A stretch of DNA of 64,000 bases from Protopterus annectens (GCF_019279795.1 NC_056743.1:869897364-869961363), one strand, 5' to 3'; positions 18,688-32,800 are shown, numbered from the stretch's first letter. Notes: generated by a model not told the origin, from the sequence alone. Made by a program: numbers and translations.

Positions 18688-20657
18688 GAGATTACTAGGC
18701 TAATAGCCCTGGGGCCCTTACAAGCCTAGCCAACAGTTTATCTCCAAAAAAGAAACCTCAGACAGCACCTGTCACCCCTGTCAATGACGGACGCAGGTGG
18801 AACCCCCTGGGATAAATTTGTGGTTTCCATCCACTTATCAAGGTTGTGCTTGAAGAGGGTCAGCGAGGTACTCTGATGTGTATGGGAAGTCTATTCCACA
18901 GACATGGCGACCTCTGGGAGTCAAAACTGTCTCTCCAGCAGGTTTTGTTGATGTTGCATATTAGATTCAGGACTTTCAAGTGGATAATGCATGAGGAGTT
19001 AGACTTATGGATATGGAGCATCTCTTGTGGGGCAGGGTCCAGACTGCCTTATAGGCAAGACACAGATCACCTCTGAGCAATCTGTACGATACCGAGTAGA
19101 ATGATAGTGATTTGAGCCTGTCTGCATAAGACAGGTGTTGGAGGTCATGGATTCTCTGTGTGAGGTATGTCTGTGGCCTTTCCAGTTGGTGGAGATGTTT
19201 GGAGAGGTACAAATCAAACTGGGCATTATACTCAATTATTGGTCTAATGAGAGAGGGGTATAGAGAGGTATTAACCTCCTTTTTATTGGATGCAATCCCT
19301 TTACTTATGAGATGAACCAAGTAAAAGGCTTTTCTGACCACTGCCGCTACATGATGGTCGAATGTGAGATTGTGTCAACCTGAGTACCCAGGTCTCTCAT
19401 CAGAGGTTGTGTGCTTAGGGGGTTGCCATTGATGTGATAATCAGTAGGGGCCATGTTTTTGCCAAATGGTATGATGATAGATATTTTTGTGTTTAAGTTG
19501 AGGCCATTACTTTGACACCAGTCATTTGTTGCTGTGGGACCCTCTTGCAGTATGTTAACATCATTTGGGGAGTAAGTGACAGCACCCAACGTACAGTTGT
19601 CCACAAACTTGGTCAGCCACAGGCCTTTTGTCTTTGCCTGGACCTTTGAGAAGTAGATGCCAAACAATAGTTGTCCCAGTACAGATCCCTGGGGAACACC
19701 ACTAGTAACAGGTCTGCTATTGTAGGTGAAGGCACCTATTTTGACCTTGTGGTCAGTTGGCCACCCACCTGATGAGATAGGGATATATGCCAAGTTATGT
19801 TAGCTTTTTGATGATGCCCGAGTGGGGAATTGTGTCAAAGGCCTTGGCCCAGTCAAGATAAGCTGTATGTGCTGACTTTCCCTCATCCATGGCCTTGGCG
19901 ATAGTTTCAAAGAAGTCAACCAGCTTCAACAGGCAAGATCTACCCTTGACAAATCTGAACTGAGCCAAGTACTTGGAGATTGCCTATGTCCTTGTTTATG
20001 AGATCCATAATGATATGCTCCATGGCTTTACAGATCAGACTTGTCAAGCTAATGGAGCGATAGTTTCCAGGGTCAGTAGTGACAACACTTGTGTGCAAAG
20101 GGATGACAATGGCAGCTCTCCACTCTGCTGGAATGAAGCCTGTATTTAGACTATGGTTGAATAGGGTGCTCAATGGCGCAGCTAGTTCTTGCTGGAGATG
20201 CTGCAGAGTACAGCCTGGGATACTGTCAGTTCCCATGGAAGCTACATTCTTTGCCTTGGATAGGGCCTTTAACACTTGATCTATGGAGATGTGAGGTGTG
20301 GGACAGGTATCGGGGATGTCAAAAGGTTCTGTGGGCAGATAGGGGGGTAATGTTTGAGCTGAAACTATCTGCTAGCAAGTTGGCTAAGTCAACAGGATCA
20401 GTGTAAGTGATACTGTTAAATACTAATTCGGAACAAACCTGGGCTTTGCCATGGAGGTTCCTGATTTAAGTGAAGAAGGCTTTGTGGTTTGCCTTTGTTT
20501 TGGAGGCTAGTTTTGATTCGTAATTGGCTTTGGAAGTTTTCACTAGTGATCTAATTTGCTTGTTGAGGCTAAGGAGGGAGTTTTTCCAATTTGGTATTTG
20601 TACCTTTTTAATCTTGGACAACAGTTTCTTCCTTTTGTTGTAAAGCCTGTTGATAGA
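18688..20657 (-). mobile_element. CR1-B: 5'-truncated CR1 inside DIRS-3
   Basis: The 3' tail (18691-18730: ACTAGGCTAATAGCCC, TTACAAGCCTAGCC on plus) and the minus-strand coding order match CR1-A. The copy ends in the linker region near 20657 (CTTCCTTTTGTTGTAAAG on plus, as in CR1-A at about 8550). DIRS-3 pol sequence borders it on both sides. Possible target duplication ATAGGAG/ATAGAGG is imperfect. Confidence 0.85.
18976..20275 (-). pseudogene. CR1-B reverse transcriptase (three frame pieces)
   Basis: Minus-strand pieces 20275-19940, 19793-19347 and 19341-18976 give SMGTDSIPGC, WRAAIVIPLH, NYRSISLTSLICKAMEHII, then SGVPQGSVLGQLLFGIYF, LTKFVDNCTLG (the FADD box changed to FVDN) and LERPQTYLTQRI. 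The first catalytic Asp block (YLDLAKAFDT-like) falls between pieces near 19840-19870 and is disrupted. Loss of the DD pair alone would kill polymerase activity. Confidence 0.85.
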
Positions 20658-21100
20658 GGATGTCCAGCTGAAAGGTTTGTGTTTCCATGGAAGGTGGACG
20701 CCCTCTCATTTTCTTGGAAGGGGATATTTTTGTGTGCATTCCCTCCCTCCTCTTCCTCTCATTCCGAAAGTCCTGTTCAAAATTCAACAGGATGCTCCCA
20801 AAATCTTGTTGGTGAATCCATTTTGGCCACGACAGCACTGGTTCCCTCTACTTCTACATTTAGTCAAGGGCAATCATCACAAGTTACCTCACAAGGTGGC
20901 TCTAATTATACAAGACAAGGCATCCCCATTTGTCCACACTTCAGCTGACACTGTAGTTGATAAGATTTTGATTCCTGATAGACACCTGTTTTCAGTGGAC
21001 TTTTGCAAGTCCTGCAGGATGCCAGGAAACCTACTGCCAGAAAATCCTACTTATCAAAATGGAAGAGGTTTTCTGTTTGGTGTCTCTCTTGCAACCTGAA

Positions 21101-22024
21101 CCCACTTACTGTTAATGTTCCTTTGGTTTTTATTTGTGTGAGTTGCTCAAAGCTGATTTGACCTATTTTTCTATTTAGGCCCACTTGTCAGCTATCTCTG
21201 CTTGTTTGCATTTTTTCCTCCTGTAGCGTCTAGATTTGAAGTGAAATAATTTCGTAAAGGTGTCCTTAATATTAGACCTCCCAGGAAGCCTGTTCCTCCT
21301 CCATGGGATCTTAACTTTGTTTTGGAGAAGTTGACTCAGGCTTCTTTTGAGCCTGCTGCTTCAGCCTCCTTGCATCATTGTTCCTGGAAGACTGTTCTTT
21401 TGTTAGCTCCTACTTCTGCCAGACGGGTGACTGAGTTGTAGGCCCTTATGGCTTGTCATCCTTTTTTGATCTTTCATGAGGACAGGGTTTCCTTGCGCAC
21501 TAACCTTTCTTTTATGCCTAAGGTGGTTAATGAGCTTTCACTTAACCAGTGTATAAATTTGCTACTTTTTCCCCTCTCCGCAAGGTGACAGTGAGAGGGT
21601 GCTGCATACTTTGGACTTGTATAGACAACTCAGGGTTTATTTGGATAGGACTAAGGCTATTAGAAAATCTGGTCAGTTATTTGTTTCTTTTCATCTTAGA
21701 TCTTTGGGACTTCCTGTATCCAATCAAACTATTTCTTCTTGAATTTCTAAGGCTATTTCCTTTTGTTACAATTTTCATGGTAAGAGCCTTCCTTCTTCAG
21801 TTAAGGCTCATTCTACTAGAAGTGTGGCTTCTTCTGGTGCTTTTTTCAAGGGCTTAGATACTAACTCTGTTCTTGAAGCATCTACCAGGACTTCTGTGCA
21901 TATCTTTGCCAAGCACTACAAGTTAGATGGTGTCTCTAGAGCTAGGACTGGTTTTGCTAGTGCCGTTCATTATGGCTGTTTAGGAGAATCTTCTGCTTCT
22001 TCCTCTTCTCCAGTTTCCTCTTAA
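21101..22024 (+). pseudogene. DIRS-3 tyrosine recombinase remnant
   Basis: Reading across frame breaks: RPPRKPVPPPWDLNFVLEKL (21270-21330), SARRVTEL then stop (21417-21440), ACHPFLIFHEDRVSLR, NQCINL, then KAHSTRSVASSGAFFKGL with HxxR (about 21806-21850), and RTSVHIFAKHYKLDG with the Tyr nucleophile (about 21890-21930). All catalytic landmarks are identifiable but the frame contains stops and shifts. It ends just before the ICR, as in the other copies. Confidence 0.78.
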
Positions 22025-22038
22025 GCTTTAGCACTCTC

Positions 22039-22140
22039 CCATATGGTAATGAATTCTGCAGCAGTGAATATAAGGACATAGTACAGTTGTGTAAACTCTT
22101 ATCGTAATAGTAGATGTCCTTGCCTTCACTGCTGCAGTAT
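22039..22140 (+). repeat. DIRS-3 internal complementary region
   Basis: CATATGGTAATGAATTCTGCAG...AGGACAT followed by AGTACAGTTGTGTAA...TAGATGTCC and TTCACTGCTGCAG. The left half is complementary to the left end (14852-14900) and the right half to the right end (22330-22395). The left breakpoint of the later tandem duplication (22104) falls within it. Confidence 0.85.
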
Positions 22141-22538
22141 TCACTCCCTCCCTCCATCCCCCTAGTCTCTTACCTTCCTGAATGTACAGATTACCTCTTG
22201 AATTCTTTATGCCTTATGCTATGCAAGGAGCATTTGGTTGACATTTGGCATACCTTTTAAATAAGCCTCAAGTAGTCTTTGGTAGACTGATCGGATGTTC
22301 GGGCTTCTGCGGCAGGGAATCCCATATGGTAAGGAATTCTGCAGCAGTGAAGGCAAGGACATCTACCGTTATGGTAAGATTTTACACAAGTGTGCTTTTT
22401 CCAAACTGGGCCAGTTTTACAAGTACAGTCATCCTCAGCATGTCTAGCTTTCCTGTCAATAGCAGTAACCAAACCATGGAACTTTTGACATGAGGAACAC
22501 GAATCTCCAGTGTTGTGAACTTTATATGTATATTTATA

Positions 22539-22540
<2 letters not shown>

Positions 22541-22631
<91 letters not shown>
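22541..22631. repeat. (GT)n(AT)n compound microsatellite, copy 1
   Basis: A GT run followed directly by an AT run, inside copy 1 of the tandem duplication. Short frames here (Val-Cys or Tyr-Ile repeats) are translations of the microsatellite, not genes. Confidence 0.97.
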
Positions 22632-22635
<4 letters not shown>

Positions 22636-22855
22636 TACTATCATAATAGCGGACTGCAAAATGCAGAAAATGTATATAATGATACTTGAAATCACCATCC
22701 TGTAAACCCTGCACTACCAAACAACATCTGATATGCCACAGCAAGTACATTTCCCATATGCTAGACTGGGTCTATATTATATCATCGAAATCTTAAAAAA
22801 GCGAACGATGAATAATTGAACCCATGTAAGCGAAAGCTTACAATCTCAAAAGCTC

Positions 22856-22902
22856 AGAACAGCGATTTTTTTTTTCCCAAGGGGAAAAAAAAATCACTGT
22901 TC
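22856..22902. repeat. Long hairpin with T/A arms (also at 24518-24560)
   Basis: GAACAGCGATTTT...TTCCC, a short AAGG turn, then GGGAAA...AAAATCACTGTTC. The arms are nearly perfect complements, followed by an A-run. It is present in both duplication copies near the MULE 3' side. Confidence 0.85.
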
Positions 22903-23159
22903 AAAAAAAAAAAAAATTGAAATAATACATGAATTGGGAGGGCTTTGCCCCCCACACCCCCCTACTTAAATATACCAACTCCGAGATCCCACTACAGTGC
23001 CGAAAACGGCAAAGTAACAGAAGCGCAAATTTTTTCCCTGGGAAACAATTTGCTTAAAAGCCGCTTCGCTATTTTGCGTTTTCATTGTTATAAGTTCAAC
23101 CAAGATGCATTCGATGTAATGTGTCTGTGGTCATCTAATAGGAACCTGCCAGACTAAAA

Positions 23160-23690
23160 TGAGCAATGTTTGGCAAATAACTCAGTGAATCTGCTGCAGG
23201 TGAAGGTATCCTGTTTATCCAGCAGCCTTGCAAAAGCTTCTTCCTTGTGTTGTAATCATTTCCGTTTAGGTGATGCTGGTGCACATACCTCTACCCGTAA
23301 TAGTAAGTCCTCCAAATGGTTCTGCTCTAGTTGGATAGCATGCAGAATGTCAATAATATATAACTTCTTCCTCCCTAGTAGGCCTCGTAGATGCATATGC
23401 CACCCTTCAGCAGTGTTTTGGGATCATGGGAATCCCTGCATACAATTATGCTGTTGATTCCAAAAGTGAATATCAAATAGAGGAGGAATCCTCTCTGCAG
23501 TAGACCCTCTCATACCATATCTTCTTGGCTTTCTTGTGATATAATTCTCTCTGAGAAAGGTACACAGTGGTTGGGCAGCTTCAGGCATGTCATTTGCTAT
23601 ACTCTCAAAGGTAGAGATTACATCCTCGGGGCTAAGGAAAGCAAGTGCTGGTATTTGTTTGCATGATGTGGAAAAAATTTACATCTGCTG
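23160..23690 (-). pseudogene. Duplicated C-terminal fragment of the MULE transposase
   Basis: Equivalent to 24820-25360 in copy 2. The minus strand again reads HMHLRGLLGRKKLYIIDIL and LEDLL. It lacks the finger and first catalytic Asp, so it is only a duplication by-product. Confidence 0.8.
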
Positions 23691-23706
23691 AATTCGCCAG
23701 CCAAAT

Positions 23707-25373
<1,667 letters not shown>

Positions 25374-26724
25374 CTCTGTATTTGCCTCCATATTATCTGA
25401 CATAGGTGAAACCAGCAACCTTTTTGATTAGTATTTGATAAATTCTGCTCAATTGAATTCACAGCACCCTTCTCAAAATTGCTTATAATCACTTTAGGTG
25501 ACAGTGTTAATGAACATTTTCACATAAGCATTTAACAGTCCTCAAAAACATGTCATATGTCATTTCTGCTTTACTAGATAGTAAACCATAGACTACAGGA
25601 ATAATCTTGCGGTAGTCAACACCAGGAAGTGGATAATGTATGCTATAGATTTGTTTGCAGTCACTAGTGTTTACAGGGAATGTTCCATCCACCCTTCCAT
25701 AATCAGCTTGACGTAAGATCTGTAGATTTTTCATAGTTGTTATTATAACGATATTATTACATAATCCCCCATCACCATCATGTTTAATTATAAAGTTGCC
25801 ATTTTTTATTGGTAACATATCCAAAGTAAGTTCCTTTAAATTAGTAAATCCTTTAAAAGTATCTCCTTTAACATTGTTTCTTGTTCTAATAACTGACTGC
25901 TTCAAAGCATTTGTATTTGGCAGTTCTGTCGAAATATCAGTGGATGTACTCGCCAATACCTCTGATACAACTATGCAAGAATCCTCTACAGACTGCTCAG
26001 CTCTCTGTTTTATGGCTGCCCTAACTTTACAGACTTCAGGTTTCCTAGGATCTGGGGCATAAAAATGTGCTCTACTTTTTGTCAATATTTCTCCATCTAC
26101 AGCCCACTCAGTGATACACCTACCCTTACACCTTTCCCTATTTTTAAGTAAACAACACCAATAGTTCCTATTAATGGATGCCTTCTCCAGGTAATATTGG
26201 TAATTATCCACTGCCAGCATTTTATGTTTTTTTTTTGTGTGTCTTTGGTGGTGTACACCTCATTGATAGTGCCAGGTAAGAATGTGTCATTTGATGTTTA
26301 ATTTGCCTGTAAATACAAAGTTAACTTTTCAGAATTACAATGAAATTATCTGCTGCTCAACAAGGATGTAATCATTCTGACACGGAATATTACATGTACT
26401 GCTTAACATACCTTTGATGTATTTGCCATCACTACAATCTTCCCAGAACATACGTTTCATCAACGTATTGTTGTTTACACTTCAGGACATTGGATTTGCC
26501 TTTAAAATGCTGACTCCATGTAGCAAGGATACATATTGCATTGTGCGACAATCTGATTGGTCATACATCATATTACCGAATTCCACTTGAGCGGCTGCAC
26601 GTTACTGTTCGCTATTTTTGTATTCGCATAATTTTGGTTCATACAAAATATTTGTGTTTATAGGTTTCAGCATTATTAGTTTTGCCATATTGCAACTCGT
26701 ACTTCTGATAATAATCCTACGTAT

Positions 26725-26737
26725 GTATGTATGTGTG

Positions 26738-26784
<47 letters not shown>

Positions 26785-26825
26785 GTATATATATATGTAT
26801 ATATATATATATATATGTGTGTGTG

Positions 26826-26878
<53 letters not shown>

Positions 26879-26885
26879 CTGTATG

Positions 26886-26935
<50 letters not shown>
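26725..26935. repeat. Complex TA/TG microsatellite
   Basis: Interspersed ATATAT, GTATAT and GTGTGT runs. Reading frames made of Tyr-Ile-His repeats on both strands are products of the repeat. Confidence 0.97.
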
Positions 26936-26937
<2 letters not shown>

Positions 26938-26939
26938 GA

Positions 26940-28280
26940 CACACACAGCATTTACTACTAAACTGTAAGATAGTTATACTTTAGCAAATTGGTAGTGGCA
27001 TACTCATTTAAAACAATTAATTCTCAGTGACAAACAAAGCAAAGAAATTTGAAGGAAACAAACATATCTAGGTCAGTAATCACAGAAATTAAAACAACTA
27101 GTAATTTATGTCAACTTTATTATAAAACAGGATATCATTATTAAGTGATGTGCACTGAGCTAACATTTTTATAAGGGAAGAGTTTTGACCTATTGGGCCA
27201 GTCACACTGAGACACTGGATGTTCATTATGTCACATGCAAACTCACACAATGCCTATCACTTTATAAAAAGTTTGGATTCCTCGGAGATAGATTATGGTC
27301 CATCTTCACTCACTATCTTTTCAGATACCTCATTTTTAAAGAATATAGTTCTTAAACCCATGGTCATCTTACTCAACATGGCTGATTTCATAAAAATAAC
27401 TTCTACTGATTTAAAATGAGCTCAACTACTATCAGGAGCATAGTGTTCATAAATGGTCTGGCAGAAATTAATATCCAAAACTTTGAAGTGGTTTATTTTA
27501 AGTAATATGACAATGTAGATGGTTCTTGGTTATGTTTTCATTCTATTTATCAGTACCTGTCCACCAAGCTTAATCATAAACATGACTTTTTTATTGTAAG
27601 AGTCCCTAGGTGTCAGTCTTATAGGCTGTTAAGGACTGTGGCATATAATTTTGCAAAAATGACTACCTGAGAACTGCATAGTTAAGGTCCTTGGCAAACA
27701 GACAACTGGTTTGTTCTTATTTCATACTCTAGGAATGAGTTGCATTGTTCATCCTTTTGTGTTGATGTCATAAACATGACAGAATACGTCTCAGTGCATT
27801 TGTCTTAATGTGGTTCTGGTAGTGCTAAATGAAACATCACTAAATGATCTCTGTAATCAGATCTTTTAAAAATCTTTCTTCCTTGTATCTTCCAGCCACT
27901 AGGTCATCCATAATTAGCGGGGCTTGTGTTTCCCTAGTGGGCAGTTGCTAGACTTGGTATCTGTCATTCAGCCAGCCATCAGTGTTTATGGTCTATATGG
28001 CCCAGTCCCCTCCTGTTGGTGTCTCTATACTTCCTTGCAGATGCAAGGGTGTGTATTGCCTTCCGCTGAGGCCGTGCATGTTTCCAAACATGCCCACAAA
28101 GTCTACATTGTACTTAAGTTTGTAGGGACTGAGCTGATTATTTCTCATGCAGGACAGCCTTCCTCCAGTGGGTGTCTTTATTGTAGTTAGTCAGACCTCT
28201 TCCTTTTCCTAGAATGGATGAGGTGGTGTCAAGCACTAATTTTCATTATCTCCTGTCCAGCTCCTCCAGTGCCAGAACCA
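26940..28280. other. No gene recognised
   Basis: AT-rich sequence with short frames only (for example 27219-27419, 27924-28190). 27900-28280 could be the decayed integrase side of the minus-strand Gypsy remnant next to it, but no zinc or DDE motif is readable. Confidence 0.4.
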
Positions 28281-29710
28281 AAAATTGAAGCCAGGTCATA
28301 GTCAGGGCTTTGTCTCAATATCAGAATGCCAGTTGTCATATCCAAATCATTCTTCTTTATTTACTGTCATGCGGAAGACAAGACCAAGCTTCAGTATTAC
28401 AGTCTTGTTTTGTTCCCTTAAATTCAGTGGTGCCATATGTACGACCTCTTAATAAAAGAGAACAGTCATTACTGGGTCTTCTTTCCTTGGGCAGAAAGTT
28501 AAAGTTAGAAGTGTCTGTACAGGTAATGTTTGAATTTTTTGTACCTCAAACAGTGCTGAGCTTCCCTATTAATCTGGATATAATTTTGCTCAGTTTGAGA
28601 CAGTTATCTTGACATGAAAGCAATTGGGCTTTCTGTGCCATTCCCATATGTGGCAGGGCCACAAGGTGAAGCATTGCCTGCTAGTTTGGTAAAACGGGTC
28701 CTAGTGCATGATGACTTCCAGAAGTTATCAGTGTTGTGGTCGTATGAGATGCTTCCTTGTAACTAGTTTCGACTCCTAGCTGACAGCTATCAGTGGCAAA
28801 GCATTTAGTGGCTGTAGTGAGTTTTAGCAGAAATTTGTGGCAGTGATTCACAGGAGCAAGATATATTCTTAATTGAGACACATTTTGAGGTTATGTTATG
28901 TCCACAGTATAAGACCTTATCTTTAAAAAGCCTCACTTTTTTCTCTTCCCTGTCAGCCAGTATTCATCCTGGCCTCCAACTTCTGCGAGTTTTGAAAATG
29001 ACCTGCATTGTTTGTTCCCATCAGTGTGATATCATCAAAGTAGGATTGTACCCTGAGTATATTTTGTAAACTTGGTCCATGACTATTTGCTCAAAACTCC
29101 TGAGCAAATGTTATAGTGAAAACAAACTGTCTTGGAACAAACTACTGTGAGTGCTGATTGACAGAAACTTTGTAGATGAGTCCTTAGCTTCCATTTGTAG
29201 GTAGGACTGATATAAATCAGTCTTTGAAAAGGGTTCCCATCCTGTTAAGGAAGTATATATGTCTTCGGTGCTAAGGAGAAAATACTGGACAGGGAGGATA
29301 TGTCCTGTTTGCTGAGATGTAGAAAATGTGCAACTAACCGTGTTAATGATATGACTGCTGTGTAGTTGGATATAGTGTGTGAAGTTTGTCTAATAGTTTT
29401 ATCATTATACTACATTATTTTATTTGTTCTGTAATTTCTTTTGTCCCGTGGTTGAGCCTGAAAATTGATCCAGTAGGATCAGTGCTTGCACTGGTCAATA
29501 AGTAAAAATAAATAAGTTAAAAAAAAAAAAAAAAGTCTCCAAAGATATATATATATCACCTGCTTTCTCTTTCTTTATGACTGGAACAGTGGATGTAGCC
29601 CATTCCACATTAGATAAAATTTGTTTTTACTGTTCCAAATGTATTAGCTTTGCTTCTTTCTTTGGTCTGAGAGGATATGGTAATTTGTGGATCTTATCAA
29701 ATTGTGGTAT
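28280..29710 (-). mobile_element. Gypsy-like LTR retrotransposon pol remnant
   Basis: The minus strand, read across many frame breaks, gives the classic Gypsy order: KLPYPLRPKKEAKLIHLEQ and EWATSTVPVIKKEK (29570-29700), EDIYTSLTGWEPFSKTDL and QSYLQMEA (29170-29290), FEQIVMDQVYK, SYFDDITLMGT with the DD box (about 29015-29050), SQLRIYLAPVNHCHKFLLKL (28810-28870), and RNase H ATYGNGTESPIAF, LSQTEQNYIQINREA, HYLYRHF (28520-28660). An L2-like tail (29380-29535) is inserted in the RT. LTRs were not found. Confidence 0.75.
29380..29535 (+). mobile_element. L2-like LINE 3' tail inside Gypsy RT
   Basis: GTTGAGCCTGAAAATTGATCC, AGGATCAGTGCTTGCACTGG, TCAATAAGTAAAAATAAAT and an A-run resemble the 3' end of the L2-like copies at 33.06 kb (minus) and 61.4 kb (plus), which end in CTGAAAATGGACAT, CCGGTCAACAAATG and an AAAT-rich tail. 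Gypsy RT blocks resume on each side, so this is a severely 5'-truncated insertion. Confidence 0.55.
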
Positions 29711-31231
29711 AGTACAAAAATTTGTTTTGAATTTTTGAACAGAAGTTTAGATTTTTGATGTATGGTGACATTATCAGGTCCTGTTGTATTTACTGTTTTG
29801 ATTCTGTGCCAGTCTAACTAAATTTGTCTCTGCCATGCTTTTCAAATGGTGTTGGCACTTTCTGTCTGTCCCATAATGTTCCTATTGGTGGATTTTGCTG
29901 TTTTAAACTGCATCAACTATTATCTCACTTTCAGAAGATATTTACTTCTGTACAGATTTTCGTCATCACTGAAACCTCTTTGTAACTTCGGCAGTAGAAA
30001 CAGTATATCAAAATTAGTTGAAATTACAGACTGTCTGTCATATTCCAGTTTTATCTCGCCTCATGCTACCTTTGATGTTGCAGGAGGAAACACCATGCAG
30101 TAAAATCAAGGAGGTTATCTAAAGTTGGCATGCAAATCTTAACAGACTAATTAGTGATTCAAAAAATCTAATTACTGACATGTATACAACATTATTGTAG
30201 CAGCAAATAACAGTATGAAACATTTAATTTTACTTGAGAAACACATGCAGCAATGGAGTACTACATTTTAACAATTGTGAAGAGTAGCTTTCCATGCTGT
30301 ACAACTAGTATTTGGTCACCAGTCTAATGCATTCTATTTTCTCTTCCATTCTTTAAAGAGGACACATATATCTTTGAAATACAGCTGGGAAAAAAATTCC
30401 CTTGGGAGAGTGAGTGTGTTATTATAAAGATTTTGTCAATCTTACTTCTTCAAATAGTATAAACGATTGTGTTTTATGACTAGATTTTCAGTGTCCTAGC
30501 CATGAATGCTAGCATGATAGATATATTCTTTCTTTTCACTGGATAAAATTGGGTCCTCCCTGGCAAAAGTGGGTGAAAGGTTTCAGTGCTAAGGTCTTTG
30601 AAGAATGGTGTTAATGAGTTAAGAAACACAACTGTTGTGCTCACAGACTAGGCAGCTGGAATTATGTATGAATTAGTTATTTAGTGTGGCAGTTCAGAGT
30701 GGAATATGTAGCATGTAGCTATTGGCTGCATAATGTAAGTGTATTTCGTAGCATGTATTCATAATCTTTAACTTGTAGTCTAGCCAAGGGCTACTGTAGT
30801 GATTATGTAAAATGTTATGCTGTGTAAGCCAGTTTTTAATGACTAATACCCTGCTTACTAATTAGTTTAGAAATAGTTATTTCTTACCTCATATACAGTG
30901 TCTGGCTATAATATTTCTACCTGACTAGTACTGAGTTACACAGTATAGTCCAACTTGTAACACTAATGATATAGTTGGCAAGATATGCCAGGCTGGTCAT
31001 GGGAGTATCGCATCCTATATCTGAGGTTGAAGAAATACTTAAAAGAAGATAAAGATAGTATAACGTATGATAATGAGTGGTAAACACAATGACTTATGTG
31101 CAGTCAGTGTAGTATATTAGCAGTAGCTTTGAGAACCTTCAACAGAATGTTACATGAAAGTTGGCATTAACATTTAATTTCATACAGGAAGACTCGGCAT
31201 TAGGAAATAGGGTTGACAGCATTGCTGGAGG
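29711..31231. other. No gene recognised
   Basis: Possibly the protease end of the Gypsy remnant at 29710-30110 (a minus-strand GRDKFS could be a worn G-R-D-W-L), otherwise nothing assignable. AT-rich and without clear repeats. Confidence 0.35.
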
Positions 31232-31589
31232 AATGTCCTTCCTATGGTAGCTGTCTCAGTATTGCAGACTGTTGGGATATCTTGCTTGGGGTATCCATTC
31301 GTGTGCCCGGGTACCAAAGCCTAGGGTGCTGCTTCTTGTGCTGTATGTCTGATGTTTAGCACAACAAAGCTATGAGGTAGATAAGGGACGTACAGATGAG
31401 AAGTACCTCAGAACTTTACCAAACAATAAACCTGTATTTCTTTGCTGGCCTGTCAGATGTATGCCTATTGCTAGTTCCACTTGCTTTGGGCAGATAAGGA
31501 TCTGCATTAGGGAAACTTCCTCATCTTCATATCTTTTTAACAAAATATTAAACTTTTTCCTGTCAACCAAATAGAGAAAACATGTTTGT

Positions 31590-32800
31590 GGGAGACAGAT
31601 ACATTAAAGAGACAGCCACTCTAAATGTCTGTTTTGCCTGTGAGCCAATTATGACTAAAAATATTACTTCATTTGCCAGTCTTTTGTACCCAAGACACTT
31701 AGAAGCTGTTAGTCCTCCCTCAGGATATATTTAGAAAACCACAGACTCAAGTAGCTCATGTGCATTAAAAAGGAGACCAAATCCTCTTGCTCGAACGTCC
31801 CACATAAACCAAAAAAAGAAGCTGTAAAAATCTAAACTGGATGCTTTGGCTGTCTGTTTGGACCCAGACGTCAACTTTGTCTCCTGATGAGTTCTCAGAC
31901 CATCTGCCTGCTTAGGGTGCTCTCTCTGTCACAACCCATCCAGCAGTTAACATAGCACTGTCCAATAACACATCCACACCAACCAAATAGACAGCTGCCT
32001 CAGCTGTAAAAGGGGAACCAAAGCTGATTATTTCAATGGGGCATAAAAGTGTTCCTTAAATTATTGTCCAAAAGGAAATACCAGGTTTCCTCATAGAGGC
32101 ATCACTGGTCTGAACATTCTTATTATGCAAAATCTCTTCTTCTAGCCAAGTAAAAGCAGTAGATGAAGCATAATTCTCCTTCTCCCTCAGTCACCTGAGA
32201 CCCTCTGAAGGAGTGGTATGAATTGATATGAATTCTCCCAAGATCTCTACATGGCTTTAGTATCTTTTAAGATTCCATAGTTCTTTTCTTATGCTCCCCC
32301 TTCTCCCACTGTTTTCCCTCAGACAAAATAAAATAAAATAAAACATAGGAAGTCTTCTTTTGAAGAAGACTCTGATGGAGATTCCATAGTCTTCTCTTCT
32401 CAAATGCATTCCCGTCTACGCGTATGAGTCTGGGTTATAGAACACACTACTGATCTCCCTCTGGATAAGCTTTCCTTTGGGAGTACAGTCTGTAAGTTGA
32501 TGTAGTATTTTCAGTGGGAGGTTAAACAGTTGTCAGATATAGAGAAAAGGTACTATGCCTTGATGTCTTTGGGGATCCATAAACCCTTTGCTGTCCTTCC
32601 AGTTTTGGAGGCTTTACAACACACTTTCATTATGCTTTCTATGAACTATGTGACCCAGCTTCCACACCATAAGAAGCTTAATAGGCTGTATAACGTCCCA
32701 GACACCCATACATTTTTGTATAAGAACCTGTCAACTGACCCTGCAGTCATTTCAGTGGAGTCTGACAAATTGAAGTTCTTACCACAGAAAGCTCACAGGT
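31590..32800 (+). pseudogene. DIRS-5 Gag remnant
   Basis: At 31589-31690 a frame with stops still aligns to the Cys/His cluster of the other copies: CGRQIH, RDSHSKCLFCL and ICQS. At 32530-32800 it gives VLEALQHTF, RLYNVPDTHTFLYKNLSTDP and AVISVESDK, equivalent to the YYRVPDSHKFLYKNPSADSE block of DIRS-1 Gag. The similarity ends near 32800, and about 250 bp of unassigned sequence separates it from the L2-like tail at 33056. Confidence 0.65.

Larger units (their letters stand above)
17260..21100 (+). pseudogene. DIRS-3 RT/RNase H/methyltransferase-like gene, split by CR1-B
   Basis: RT is internally deleted: after the position of the GFYSRLF block (near 17510) the frame jumps to the LPFGLSTAPRV block (17596), losing the motif with the first catalytic Asp. 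FPYLDDMMIQ (near 17700) keeps the YxDD box. The RNase H part (18184-18687) has FTDASDMGWRA, TTVMWYVSKQRGTRSY and IVADTLISSL, then VDIFASPLN. CR1-B interrupts at 18688, and the frame resumes at about 20658 with KVDALSFSWKGIF and PFWPRQHWFPLLLHL. The two halves fit precisely around the LINE. Several stops; non-functional. Confidence 0.82.
14852..22395 (+). mobile_element. DIRS-3: older DIRS-like element with nested insertions
   Basis: The left end is ATGTCCTTGCATTCACTGC (14852). The right end (about 22395) is TTTTACACAAGTGTGCT. The ICR lies at 22039-22140. The reverse complement of the right ITR matches the left one from the CTGCTG.AG.ATTC block through GCTTATTTAAAAGGTA and AATGCTCCTTGCATAGCAT (15070-15120). 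Inside are a composite insertion (14905-15045), a SINE (15452-15600) and CR1-B (18688-20657). Coding frames are heavily broken. Its terminal motif (GTGTAA...ATTATGGTAAGA type) groups it with DIRS-5, apart from DIRS-1, -2 and -4. Confidence 0.85.
22104..23706. repeat. Tandem duplication, copy 1
   Basis: Starts at GTAATAGTAGATGTCC in the DIRS-3 ICR and covers the DIRS-3 right ITR, a (GT)n(AT)n tract, and the 3' half of the MULE-type element. It ends at GCCAAAT, just before copy 2. The reading of copy 1 against copy 2 shows only scattered single-base differences plus microsatellite length change. Confidence 0.92.

Noticed and set aside
26602-26984. Several overlapping 75-116-codon frames
   Set aside because: Also microsatellite translations, with no conserved domain or start context.
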